Shown here: positions 1 through 8,505 of the stretch, piece by piece
Position numbering within the stretch: the stretch's first letter is position 1
How the letters are laid out: each line of letters starts with the position of its first letter
Assembly: GCF_020782115.1 (NCBI RefSeq)
Contig: NZ_JAJGMW010000002.1
Location: forward strand, 248,001-312,000
Source of the DNA: Leeuwenhoekiella parthenopeia
GTDB taxonomy: Bacteria; Bacteroidota; Bacteroidia; Flavobacteriales; Flavobacteriaceae
Direction of reading: 5' to 3'
DNA length: 64,000 nt
Made by a program: the position numbers and the translations under genes
The notes under the pieces: model-generated
Database searches by the model: none
What the model was told of the DNA's origin: nothing
What the model saw: the letters and a program-made list of their open reading frames with translations, nothing else

Positions 1-157
1 AATCTTTTTTTTGATCTTCGCTCAGAAACAAAATGTCCTGCCGGGAGCCAAAGGCAATTGTAGATAAGCCGTTGCGCTCAGCCACTTCAAGAATGCTCTT
101 TAATTCACCCGGGGCAAGCACCCCGCCTTTTACGATGACTCTGGAATAGTTTTTCAT
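1..157 (-). CDS. Partial gene cut by the left edge, N-terminus resembling a nitrite/sulfite reductase ferredoxin-like half-domain
   Basis: Only the first 52 or so codons are inside the window. The start ATG (complement of 155-157) overlaps the TGA of the nitrate reductase gene as ATGA, so the two are probably translationally coupled. The visible N-terminus (MKNYSRVIVKGG, then LAPGELKSIL and IAFGSRQDILF) resembles the ferredoxin-like half-domain of siroheme nitrite/sulfite reductases. From memory, flavobacterial nitrate clusters often carry a rubredoxin-containing protein at this place, so an electron carrier for nitrate reduction is plausible. That is inference, because the diagnostic part lies outside the window. 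Confidence 0.6.
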   Translation of the reverse strand, partial: MKNYSRVIVKGGVLAPGELKSILEVAERNGLSTIAFGSRQDILFLSEDQKKD

Positions 158-3100
158 GACACAGATTGGGTTGATTCGGTTAAGAGTTCGCGAACTTCTG
201 TTTTGCAGCTTCCGCAGCCCAGGCCGGCGCCGGTTTTGTTGCAAAGTGCCGTAAAATCGGTACAGCCGCCTGCGATGGCATCGGCGATATTGCCTGCTCC
301 CACCTGACTGCACGAGCACACCAGGCGCCCCAGGACCGGAGCTTGTTTGGCACTGCCGCGCAGCAATTGATCGCGTTTTTCGGCAAGTTCAATTTTGCTG
401 TCAATCAGGTTTTTAAATTCGGCAAATTCTTTCTTATCGCCCATAAGCACAGCGCCCACCAGCAAATCATCTTTGATGATGCACTTTTTGTAATAATTGC
501 GGGCCACATCCATAAAAATTACCTCCTCATAATCGGGGTCGTTTTTAGGGATGCTGATAGTGCCAATGCTGCAGAGATCAAGATCTTCAAATTTAAGGAT
601 GTTCATAGGCACCGAACCTTCATAGGAAGTGCTGATATCACCGGATAAGTAATTGGCCAGGATTGCTGCCTGCTCTTCGGCAGCAGCGGTGATCCCAAAA
701 GTCTGATTGCGAAACTCGGCTATTTCCCCCAGTGCAAAAACCGAAGGATCTGAGGTTTGCAAAAATTCATTGACCTTTACGCCCCGTCCCATAACAAGAC
801 CGGCTTTGCGGGCAATCTCAATGTTGGGCTGGGTGCCAATGGCATAGACAATGGCGTGCGCTTCGATCAGCTTACCGCTCTTTAGGGTCACCTCGAGGGT
901 TTTGGGTTCGTCGCCCGGAAAAACGGTGCTTACCTCGTTGTCAAAATAGACCGATATACCGCGCCGCTGCACATCAAGAGCCAGCAAGCGACTGGCAACG
1001 GTGTCAAGCTGGCGTTCCATCAGGTAGGAGGAGCGTTGCACGATGGTAATATTTACCTGTTTATGTCTTAATGAGGCTGCCAGTTCGAGCCCAAGGAGGC
1101 CGCCGCCTACAAGGACCACACGCTGCTGCTCCGGCGGAATGCCTGTTTTCGCCAGGTAATCCTTAAAACGGTCGGCATCTTCCTTATCGCGCATCGTAAA
1201 GCGACCCTCCAGATCCAGGCGTGCGTCAGGCGGAACAAAAGCACGGCTTCCGGTAGCCAGGATAAGTTTGTCGTAGGTGTGGTAAATGCCGCGGCTGTCT
1301 TTTAGGGTTCGGGATTCCCGGTCAATCTGTACGACCGGGTTTCCGGAATGGATTTTAATGTTCAGGGCTTTGAGCTGATGACTTTTGGCCTTGAGGAGTT
1401 GTTCCCAACTGAGTGCTTCGGTGATGTATTCGGGCAGTAAAACACGGTTGTAAAACGGATGCTCTTCCTTCGAAAAAACGCTTATTTGATCGTCTTTATT
1501 CAGGTCGCGGTAATTCTGTACAAACCGAAACGCAGCGGCTCCCGAGCCTACCACCACAATTTTCTCCGGTTTCTTTTGGTATCGGGCAACCTTCACCGCC
1601 GTAAACTTAAAATCGGGTTCCTTGCTCTGCGGGTCAACCATATTCTGAGTCAGGTTGTTGGTGCGGTTGAGACTGGAGTTGAGTTTTTTACCCCAATGCA
1701 TCGGTAAAAATACAACTCCCTTGCGTATGCTGTCGGTAAGCCGGGCGGTCACCCGTACGTTACCGTTCTCGCTGCTTACTTCGCAGAGATTGCCTTCGCG
1801 TATGTTGAGGGCGAAAGCATCAGCGGGATGAATTTCAAGCACGGGTTTGGGATAATGGGTACGTAAGCGGGAAACCTTGCCCGTTTTGGTCATCGTATGC
1901 CATTGATCGCGCACCCTGCCCGTGGTAAGTATAAACGGAAAAGCCGCGCTGGGTTTTATCGAACGGTTCGTTACCGTTGCCGGAATATTAAAAACGGCCT
2001 TCTGTGAGGGCGTGTAAAACTTGCGGTCTTCAAAAAGGCGCGGAGTCCCGGGATGGCGGTATTCATTTACCGGCCATTGAAAGCTTCCTTCGGTTTTAAG
2101 CCGGTCGTAATTAAGATACGAAATGTCGATACTGGTACCACGGGTCATGGTGCAGTATTCCTGATAAATCTCTTCGGTATTGTAAAAATTAAAACCTCTG
2201 AAGCCCATTTTTTGGGCGAAATCACATATAATTTCTACATCAGGACGGGCTTCTCCCGGCGCATTGACTGCTTTGGGTAAATAGGTGATGCGCCGTTCAG
2301 AATTGGTCATGGTGCCTTCTTTTTCGAGCCAGCCTGCCGCCGGAAGCACCAGGTCTGCATAGGCCAACGTATCAGAACGGTTAGAGATATCCTGAACGAC
2401 TACAAAGCGGGCATTTTTCAGGGCTTTCTCTACCCGGTTTACATCGGGCAGGCTTACTGCAGGATTGGTGCAGATGATCCAAATAGCTTTGAGTTTTCCT
2501 GTTTCGAGCTCTTCAAACATTTGAGTAGCGGTGTAGCCCGGTTTGGGTGAGATAGACTCTACTCCCCAAAATTGTGCGACCTCACTCCGGTGCTCCGGGT
2601 TCGTAAGGTCTTTGTGTACCGCCAGCAGATTGGCCATTCCGCCCACTTCACGGCCACCCATGGCATTGGGTTGCCCGGTAAGTGAAAAAGGTCCGCAACC
2701 GGGTTTTCCTACCTGTCCGGTGATGAGGGAGAGGTTAAGCAAAGCGAAATTTTTATTGGTTCCTACTACGCTTTGGTTAAGGCCCATCGCCCACATACTG
2801 ATAAATCCTTTGGAGATTCCAATCCAGTCTGCGGCTTTTTTAATGTCTGCCATAGGAACGCCACAAAGTTTTGAAGCTTCCCGAAGCGACAACTTGTTTA
2901 CCTGCTCTTTGTATTGATTAAAGCCTTCGGTATGGTTGTTTATAAAGTCTTTGTCAATCAGCCCCAGCTGAAGCAGGCGCCTGCCTATCGCATTGTATAA
3001 AATGATGTCTGTTCCCGGTATGAGCTGCAGGTGCAAATCTGCGGCTGCAGCGGTATCGGTAAGCCGCGGGTCTACTGCGATAACCCGCACATCGGGGTTT

Positions 3101-3678
3101 TTCTCTTTGTGCTGCTCAAGCCTGCGGTAGAGAATAGGATGGCAATAAGCCGGGTTAGCACCGGTTATTAAAAAGCAATCGGCCAGTTCAATATCTGCAT
3201 ACGAAATAGGTACAGAATCTTCCCCGAAGGTTTTTTTATAGCCCACAACCGCGCTGCTCATACACAACCTGGAGTTGGTGTCAATATTGTTTGTGCCCAG
3301 AAATCCCTTGACTAATTTGTTTGCGATGTAATATTCTTCGGTAAGACACTGTCCCGAAACGTAGAAGCCCACACTATCGGGTCCGTGCTTTTCGATAATG
3401 CTTTTAAAAACCTGGGCGGCACGGTCCAGAGCGGTGTCCCAGTCTACGCGCTCCAGCGGGTGTGAGCGGCTCCAGCGCATTTGTGGGTACAGCAACCGGT
3501 CTGAAGTATCATTTACCACATAATGCAGGTTGCGGCCTTTAGAGCAAAGCATCCCGCGGTTTACAGGATGATCGGGATCACCGTCTACCTGAATGCGGTT
3601 TTTGGCGTCTTTGGTGATGAGCAGACCGCAGCCCACGCCGCAATACGAACAGGTAGATTTTAAGACTTTTTCGGGCAT
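154..3678 (-). CDS. Fused assimilatory NAD(P)H nitrate reductase (molybdopterin + FAD reductase + [2Fe-2S] domain)
   Basis: A 1174-aa cytoplasmic enzyme predicted to reduce nitrate to nitrite. The N-terminus has the [4Fe-4S] motif C10-x2-C13-x3-C17 with the fourth ligand C45, followed by the bis-MGD molybdopterin domain to about residue 700. SRLCMSS holds the probable Mo-ligand cysteine. A second module (about 705-1100) starts with a GxGxxA Rossmann motif and resembles the FAD/NAD reductase part of NirB/NasB. The last 50 residues are a BFD-type [2Fe-2S] domain (CSCSQ and GLGCGSCK). NasA-type enzymes of about 700 aa use a separate reductase; here both are on one chain. No signal peptide is seen, which argues for an assimilatory role. 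It lies 192 bp downstream of the transporter gene, with a hairpin between them. The specific symbol (nasA/nasC/narB type) is left open. Confidence 0.93.
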   Translation of the reverse strand: MPEKVLKSTCSYCGVGCGLLITKDAKNRIQVDGDPDHPVNRGMLCSKGRNLHYVVNDTSDRLLYPQMRWSRSHPLERVDWDTALDRAAQVFKSIIEKHGPDSVGFYVSGQCLTEEYYIANKLVKGFLGTNNIDTNSRLCMSSAVVGYKKTFGEDSVPISYADIELADCFLITGANPAYCHPILYRRLEQHKEKNPDVRVIAVDPRLTDTAAAADLHLQLIPGTDIILYNAIGRRLLQLGLIDKDFINNHTEGFNQYKEQVNKLSLREASKLCGVPMADIKKAADWIGISKGFISMWAMGLNQSVVGTNKNFALLNLSLITGQVGKPGCGPFSLTGQPNAMGGREVGGMANLLAVHKDLTNPEHRSEVAQFWGVESISPKPGYTATQMFEELETGKLKAIWIICTNPAVSLPDVNRVEKALKNARFVVVQDISNRSDTLAYADLVLPAAGWLEKEGTMTNSERRITYLPKAVNAPGEARPDVEIICDFAQKMGFRGFNFYNTEEIYQEYCTMTRGTSIDISYLNYDRLKTEGSFQWPVNEYRHPGTPRLFEDRKFYTPSQKAVFNIPATVTNRSIKPSAAFPFILTTGRVRDQWHTMTKTGKVSRLRTHYPKPVLEIHPADAFALNIREGNLCEVSSENGNVRVTARLTDSIRKGVVFLPMHWGKKLNSSLNRTNNLTQNMVDPQSKEPDFKFTAVKVARYQKKPEKIVVVGSGAAAFRFVQNYRDLNKDDQISVFSKEEHPFYNRVLLPEYITEALSWEQLLKAKSHQLKALNIKIHSGNPVVQIDRESRTLKDSRGIYHTYDKLILATGSRAFVPPDARLDLEGRFTMRDKEDADRFKDYLAKTGIPPEQQRVVLVGGGLLGLELAASLRHKQVNITIVQRSSYLMERQLDTVASRLLALDVQRRGISVYFDNEVSTVFPGDEPKTLEVTLKSGKLIEAHAIVYAIGTQPNIEIARKAGLVMGRGVKVNEFLQTSDPSVFALGEIAEFRNQTFGITAAAEEQAAILANYLSGDISTSYEGSVPMNILKFEDLDLCSIGTISIPKNDPDYEEVIFMDVARNYYKKCIIKDDLLVGAVLMGDKKEFAEFKNLIDSKIELAEKRDQLLRGSAKQAPVLGRLVCSCSQVGAGNIADAIAGGCTDFTALCNKTGAGLGCGSCKTEVRELLTESTQSVS

Positions 3679-3714
3679 GGTTTGTGTACTTACAGGATAT
3701 TTATAGAGCCTGAA

Positions 3715-3752
3715 GGCTTCAGCAGCAGCTTTTCGCTTTGCCTGCTGAAGCC
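3715..3752 (-). other. Hairpin in the transporter-nitrate reductase intergenic region
   Basis: GGCTTCAGCAG (3715-3725) and CTGCTGAAGCC (3742-3752) form a perfect 11-bp stem with a 16-nt loop. On the minus strand no T-run follows, so it is not a typical terminator. It lies in the 192-bp gap upstream of the nitrate reductase start at 3678. It could be an RNA processing or stability element or an attenuator; the sequence does not decide. Confidence 0.55.
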
Positions 3753-3870
3753 CCCGGCCAACTCTAAGTTTATTGTTTTTTCCAGATAATCAAAGCAGCA
3801 GATTGTGATTTACGAAAAATGGAATCTGATTCAGAAAAAATGCAGAAAACGGATTTTAAGCAGGTTAATT

Positions 3871-5301
3871 TTATGCATTTGATGGCACTAACTGCTCGGG
3901 TAAATCGTAGCTGAGATCTTCGGCTGCAGATTTTTCGTCAGCGGTTGAAAAGCGTATGGCAAGTGCTAAGACTCCCGCTAGAAATACTAAAATACCAATG
4001 AGAAAGTAACCGCTTGATACGGCTGTTGCTGCTGCTTCTGCCTGAGCCAGTTTTACCACTTCTTCAGCTGCACCGGCATTGGCATTTATGGCTGCCTGCT
4101 CAGCCACGGCGGCTTTCGATTTTAAGAGCAGGGCGGCGAGAAATGCACCTACGTTACCCCCGGCACCAACAATACCTGAAATAGAACCTATAGCTTTTTT
4201 GTTGATAAACGGTACTACCGAGAAGGTTGCTCCTTCAGCCATTTGTACCGAAAGACTAAAGGCTACCAAAAAGACAATACCCACAATTAAACTTGTGATG
4301 GCCGAAAAGGTAACCAGCATAACTCCCTCCAGGGCAAGAATAGCAACCAAAAAGAGCACCCGGCCGCGCAATCCCTTCAGCTTACCAAATTTATCTCCAA
4401 AATAGCCTCCCAGCGTACGGGCAAAAATATTCATCAGGGCAAAAGAAAGCACGATATTACCGGCGGTGATACGATCAAGACTGAAGGTGTTTTGAAGGTA
4501 GTCATCCATAGTGCCGTAAACGGTTAATTCGATACCAAAACAGGCGGCATAAACCACAAAGAGAATCCACACGCGGTAATCTTTTAAAGCTTCCATAAAG
4601 CCTACTTCGTCTTTTTTACCGGCTTTTACTTTTTTACCGGCTGCGCGCAGTTCGCTAAAATTACCTTCGGGCGTATCCTGAGTAAAGAAGTAATAGACAA
4701 TGCCCATCAGGAAGCAGATAATTCCTGCGATGATAAGCGAGTACCTCCAGGCGTCTGCTTCAGCAACACCCATACCGATCACGGCAGCTGCAATAAGCGG
4801 CATCCCCAGACGGTTTGCACCACCACCCAGATTACCCCAGCCTGCCGAAGTGGCGTTGGCGGTTCCTACGATGTTAGAGGCAAACATAAGCGAGGTATGT
4901 ACCTGTGTGATTACAAAGCTGGCGCCGATAAAGCCTATAAATAACCGGCAGATTAAAAACTGAAGCGGAGTTTGTACCAGTCCGCACAGGATAACGGGTA
5001 TTGCACCCAGCAGGAGCAACCAGGTATAGCACAATCTAGGGCCGTATTTGTCGCAAAGTTTACCTATTAGCAAACGGGCAAATACAGTACCTGCAACGGC
5101 CAGAATCACAGAATTCCATTTTTGATTGGGAGAAAGCCCCAGATCCCGTACGACATCGGGCATAAAAGGAACAATACCAAACCATGCGAAGAAGCATAAA
5201 AAGAATGCCACCGAAGTAATCCAAAACGTTCGCATAGGAACGCTGGTAAAATCTTTCAAATTAAGGCGGGTTGCCTTTGCGGAAGTGAATGTACGTGTCA
5301 T
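3871..5301 (-). CDS. NarK/NasA-type nitrate/nitrite MFS transporter
   Basis: A 476-aa major facilitator with about 12 hydrophobic segments, predicted to move nitrate and/or nitrite across the inner membrane. Two glycine-rich nitrate-porter signatures are seen (AGWGNLGGGANR in the fifth segment, GAGGNVGAF in the eleventh), with arginines in ARLLIG and ARTLGG at the places expected for substrate binding. An alanine-rich stretch (AAINANAGAAEEV) lies in the loop before the last helix. The start ATG is 20 nt downstream of a good -7 box. It is followed by the nitrate reductase and preceded by the NarL-like regulator gene, but has its own promoter and operator. Uptake, export or exchange cannot be told apart from sequence. 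Confidence 0.92.
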   Translation of the reverse strand: MTRTFTSAKATRLNLKDFTSVPMRTFWITSVAFFLCFFAWFGIVPFMPDVVRDLGLSPNQKWNSVILAVAGTVFARLLIGKLCDKYGPRLCYTWLLLLGAIPVILCGLVQTPLQFLICRLFIGFIGASFVITQVHTSLMFASNIVGTANATSAGWGNLGGGANRLGMPLIAAAVIGMGVAEADAWRYSLIIAGIICFLMGIVYYFFTQDTPEGNFSELRAAGKKVKAGKKDEVGFMEALKDYRVWILFVVYAACFGIELTVYGTMDDYLQNTFSLDRITAGNIVLSFALMNIFARTLGGYFGDKFGKLKGLRGRVLFLVAILALEGVMLVTFSAITSLIVGIVFLVAFSLSVQMAEGATFSVVPFINKKAIGSISGIVGAGGNVGAFLAALLLKSKAAVAEQAAINANAGAAEEVVKLAQAEAAATAVSSGYFLIGILVFLAGVLALAIRFSTADEKSAAEDLSYDLPEQLVPSNA

Positions 5302-5320
5302 AATTAAGTGTTTATACTTA

Positions 5321-5328
5321 CAAAAATA
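5321..5328 (-). promoter_or_regulatory. -7 box of the nitrate transporter promoter
   Basis: The minus strand reads TATTTTTG, matching the Bacteroidota -7 consensus TAnnTTTG. It lies 20 nt from the ATG of the transporter, so the leader should be only about 12 nt. No clear -33 TTTG is present at the usual distance, which suggests activator dependence. The nirB promoter has exactly the same spacing. Confidence 0.65.
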
Positions 5329-5343
5329 AGTAGTAATACTTAA
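5326..5343. promoter_or_regulatory. Operator-like inverted repeat upstream of the nitrate transporter, shared with nirB
   Basis: ATAAGTAG-TA-ATACTTAA is an imperfect 8-2-8 palindrome that overlaps the upstream edge of the -7 box by 3 bp. A TACGTA hexamer follows at 5350-5355. The nirB promoter carries the same arrangement at 11431-11459. ATAAGTA fits the reverse complement of the NarL/NarP heptamer TACYYMT known from enterobacteria, while TACTTAA fits all but its last base. An assignment to the neighbouring NarL-like regulator is inference. Confidence 0.6.
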
Positions 5344-5436
5344 TTATAATACGTAGTCTTGAAGAAATACGAATATTAAAATTTCAATCCGTTTTATTAT
5401 TGATTTCTGAAAATGCAGATTGAAATAGTTAGAGAT

Positions 5437-6108
5437 TTACATCAAATTGAATTCAGAAGCCTTGTTTGCCAGCTCCATAAGATTCTTAACCTCAAGCTTT
5501 TTCATCAAATTAAAGCGGTGAACTTCTGCCGTACGCTTACTGATGTTGAGGTCTTCGCCAATTTCCTTGTTGCTTTTGCCTTCAAGTACCAGTCCCAGGA
5601 TCTGGCGCTCGCGTTTGGTAAGGCTGTAGGCATCAACAATAGAGGCTTTGGGTTTTTGAACCGGAGCTGGGGCCTTGCCGGTCACAAAATTGTTGATGAT
5701 GATAGAAGACAGCTCCCCGGCAAAATACTTATCCCCCTGTTGTAAGGTGTGCAGGGCTTTTAAAAATTCTTCCTTGCTCGAACCTTTAAGCAAATACCCG
5801 TCTGCACCTGCCTGTATAGACTGTAGCACATACTCCTCACTGTCATGCATAGAAAGCACCAGGGTTTTGAGATCAAGTCCCTCATCGCGCAGTTGCTGTA
5901 CGACTTCAATACCATTAAGCCCGGGCATTCGGATGTCGACAATGAGTAAATCGGGTTTTTGCTTGCGCACGACTTCAAGGGCTTCCCTGCCGTCTGAAGC
6001 TTCATCAATTACCAGAATATCCTGCTGGTCTTCAAGCAGTGCTTTAATGCCGTCGCGTACCAGGACGTGGTCGTCTGCAAGTACGACTTTGAGCTTCTCG
6101 GTTTCCAT
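5437..6108 (-). CDS. NarL/FixJ-family response regulator
   Basis: A 223-aa DNA-binding response regulator. The receiver domain (residues 6-120) has the acidic pair D12/D13, the phospho-acceptor D58 in IVDIRMPG and the conserved lysine in LLKGS. A LuxR-type helix-turn-helix follows (about 160-215, LTKRERQIL and SNKEIGEDLNIS). Its start is 9 bp downstream of the kinase stop, so both are almost surely one operon and a cognate pair. The neighbours are nitrate/nitrite genes, so it is likely the nitrate-responsive regulator. Its targets may be the two ATAAGTA...TACTTA operators at 5326 and 11431; that link is inference. Confidence 0.9.
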   Translation of the reverse strand: METEKLKVVLADDHVLVRDGIKALLEDQQDILVIDEASDGREALEVVRKQKPDLLIVDIRMPGLNGIEVVQQLRDEGLDLKTLVLSMHDSEEYVLQSIQAGADGYLLKGSSKEEFLKALHTLQQGDKYFAGELSSIIINNFVTGKAPAPVQKPKASIVDAYSLTKRERQILGLVLEGKSNKEIGEDLNISKRTAEVHRFNLMKKLEVKNLMELANKASEFNLM

Positions 6109-6117
6109 ATTGAGCGT

Positions 6118-7908
6118 TTAATCTATGGGGATGTTGAGCACAATGCGTGTTCCCTTTCCCGGCTCCGAATTTACGAAAAGTCTTCCGTTAATGTAGTTCA
6201 TACGCTCGTGCATAAAGGTCATACCCATTCCGCCACCTTCGCGGTTCTCAAGGTCAATTCCGGAAGGGTCAAAACCTTTGCCGTCGTCGTCTATGTTAAT
6301 GCTGAGCATGCTTTTGCTGTGCCTAACGCTTACCATAATAATTTTAGAGCCTGCGTATTTTAAGGCGTTGTTGATTGCTTCCTGGGTAATGCGGTAGGTG
6401 TTAATCTCCACCAGACTGTCTAGCCGCAGGTTAAAATCGGTCTTGTTGTGCAATTGGATGTGCTTGCCGGTGAGGTTGCTGAGTTCTTTTGTGAGTTTTG
6501 CCAAAGCGGGAATAAGCCCATGGTCTGTAAGCTCAGGCGGAGTAAGGTTAAAGGTGGCGGTGCGTATGCCTTTAATAATATCCAGCGAAAGGTTTTTAAG
6601 ATGGGTGATTTTGGCCTGTGCCTTTTCAGGGTCTTTAAGGTCTATGCTTTCGAGGGTAAATTTAAGCCCCGTAAGCATCTGGCCAATGCCGTCGTGCAGA
6701 TCACGCGCAATGCGGTTTTGCTCACGCTCCTGGTTCTCGATGATTTGGCGCGAAACGTTTTTCTGCTGGCTGATGCGCTCTTCAAAGTGGGATTTGGTAA
6801 GCCGTTCAATCTCATCATGTGCCTCTTTACGCTTGGTGATGTCTATAAAAATTATGAGTAACTGATGATTTTCTTTATGTTTTAAAAACGGAAGCAATGA
6901 CATTTCAAAATAACGACGGTTCCCTTCTTTTGGGGTGGCGCTGATCTCTCCCTGCCAGCCGGTGCGTTTGTGTTCGTTTAAAAGTTGCTCCAGACGCTGC
7001 TTTTCGGGCTCGTGGGTAGAGATAACATCAGAAAGTCTGGATTGAGTTTCGAGATTTTTGGGTTTAAAGAGTTTGATAAACGGGTCGCCCGCGTGCAGAA
7101 TGTTTCCGTTGAGGTCTGTGCGTACAAAAAACAGGGTACGGTCCATCGCCTGGCTTAGTGCCTGGTATTCCCAAAGTAATTTTTCTTTAGATTCGGCTAA
7201 AGCGTCGGCGTCACGGGCCATTTTTTGAGCCTTTCGCTCTGCGGTAATAAGATCAAACATCCCGGTGCGTACCGCTTTCGCCGTAGGCCAAAAAATAAAA
7301 ATGAATTCAGCCAAAAGCAGGAGCAGGGTAAGTCCCATTAGCAGGACCTCAAGGGTGCGCAACCGCTCAATCTTGGCATCGGCCTCATACTGGTACTGAT
7401 TTACAATACGGTCCATCAGCCTTAAAAACGGGGCTTCATTGGCCAAAATGGTGTTTAAAGCGCCGAGACTGGTTACATCTGTAGTATTTTCTGCGGAAAG
7501 CAATTGTGCCGAAGCTGCGTACACCGACTCAAAATAGGGATTGATCTGATCAAAAAGCTGGTTGATGCGGGCTGTATTGACTGCCGGAATATGCAGGCTG
7601 TCACTGCCGTTTTGCAGTGCGAGATGGCTGTTGTGCCAAAGCGTGCGGGTGGCGCTCAGACTGTCTTGCAGGGCCTGAATCTTCGCGCTGTTACCGGGGC
7701 GGGTGAGGAGCAGGGCTTCTTTAGTAATCTTTTGACTCAGCATACGCTGGCGCCCTGCGATGTTGATGACGGTAGAGTCTGCCGTTTGATCGTTTAAAAA
7801 TTTACGAACCAAAACCTGGCTTGCCACTACCGATAGCGCAATAAGGCTTAGTGCGATGATGTAAAGCTTCCGGAGTTTGGAAAAAGTTTTTTGGTCTAAC
7901 GTGGCCAT
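6118..7908 (-). CDS. NarX-like membrane sensor histidine kinase (PilJ-type sensor, PAS, HisKA_3)
   Basis: A 596-aa kinase. A transmembrane helix (about 12-31) is followed by a periplasmic region with RQRMLSQKI, the P-box-like motif of the NarX/PilJ nitrate-sensing domain family. A second transmembrane helix lies at about 187-210. Next come a PAS-like region (about 250-365), a coiled linker, the HisKA_3 H-box (ARDLHDGIGQ, H near 403) and a HATPase with NITQEAINNALKYA and GGGMGM. The C-terminus lies 9 bp before the response regulator gene. The first-helix motif plus the gene neighbourhood make nitrate/nitrite the likely ligand, though residue-level ligand contacts cannot be proven from sequence. 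Confidence 0.9.
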   Translation of the reverse strand: MATLDQKTFSKLRKLYIIALSLIALSVVASQVLVRKFLNDQTADSTVINIAGRQRMLSQKITKEALLLTRPGNSAKIQALQDSLSATRTLWHNSHLALQNGSDSLHIPAVNTARINQLFDQINPYFESVYAASAQLLSAENTTDVTSLGALNTILANEAPFLRLMDRIVNQYQYEADAKIERLRTLEVLLMGLTLLLLLAEFIFIFWPTAKAVRTGMFDLITAERKAQKMARDADALAESKEKLLWEYQALSQAMDRTLFFVRTDLNGNILHAGDPFIKLFKPKNLETQSRLSDVISTHEPEKQRLEQLLNEHKRTGWQGEISATPKEGNRRYFEMSLLPFLKHKENHQLLIIFIDITKRKEAHDEIERLTKSHFEERISQQKNVSRQIIENQEREQNRIARDLHDGIGQMLTGLKFTLESIDLKDPEKAQAKITHLKNLSLDIIKGIRTATFNLTPPELTDHGLIPALAKLTKELSNLTGKHIQLHNKTDFNLRLDSLVEINTYRITQEAINNALKYAGSKIIMVSVRHSKSMLSINIDDDGKGFDPSGIDLENREGGGMGMTFMHERMNYINGRLFVNSEPGKGTRIVLNIPID

Positions 7909-7917
7909 TTTTGATTT

Positions 7918-8496
7918 TTAAGTCAGGGCCTTGGTTACGAGTTCGCGGGTCTTTGGGCTCAGGTCGAGGGAAAGCGCAGCTTTGTGGCCTGCTTCAGACA
8001 TTTTGGCCCAGGTTTTCTGAAGGATATCAATTACTTTCTCTTCCGGATGTCCTTTGGCAAAATCTTCAAAATAATAGTCCAGAAAAACCAGACAGATTAC
8101 GTCTTCAAGTTTTTGAGAATCCTCGTCTTTTTTGAGCAGTTTCTTGCGGATCAAAAAGGCCACGCGATCCCGGAATTCTTCAGTAAAGCCAAGGTTTTCA
8201 AGAATAGCGGTGGTGATAGAAGCGTGCATCTTTTTGAGGTCTTCGCGCCATTTAAGATATCCGGTACGATTCATAGGATAAGAGTCCCGGGGTATCTGCC
8301 AGCGGCAAATATGCTGGGCGCGGGCTGCGATTTGCAAGGTTTCAGGAGCCTCGGGGTCAAAATCCTGCAAACGTGCGCTCATACGCCGCGAGTAGAGCAG
8401 TTCTTTGGGGACCTGCTCTCCGTCAACGAGTTCGTAGTTAGGGTCTTCTGCGTTTTTAGCGTCTATGGCGGCAAATGCCTGCTCCAATACTGTCAT
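7918..8496 (-). CDS. DUF4202-family protein of unknown function in the nitrite reductase operon
   Basis: A 192-aa soluble, mostly helical protein that I recognise as the DUF4202 type (RMSARLQDF, AARAQHICRWQIPR, YLKWREDLKKMHA, CLVFLDYYFEDFA). Conserved histidines and acidic residues occur in HICRW, MHASI and LVFLDYYFEDF, which could suggest a metal-bound helical fold, but no function is established to my knowledge. It lies 9 bp after nirD and 9 bp before the NarX-like kinase, so it is co-transcribed with nitrite reductase. A role in nitrite reductase maturation, siroheme or ammonium handling is a guess from context only. Confidence 0.75.
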   Translation of the reverse strand: MTVLEQAFAAIDAKNAEDPNYELVDGEQVPKELLYSRRMSARLQDFDPEAPETLQIAARAQHICRWQIPRDSYPMNRTGYLKWREDLKKMHASITTAILENLGFTEEFRDRVAFLIRKKLLKKDEDSQKLEDVICLVFLDYYFEDFAKGHPEEKVIDILQKTWAKMSEAGHKAALSLDLSPKTRELVTKALT

Positions 8497-8505
8497 GGGC
8501 CTGGT

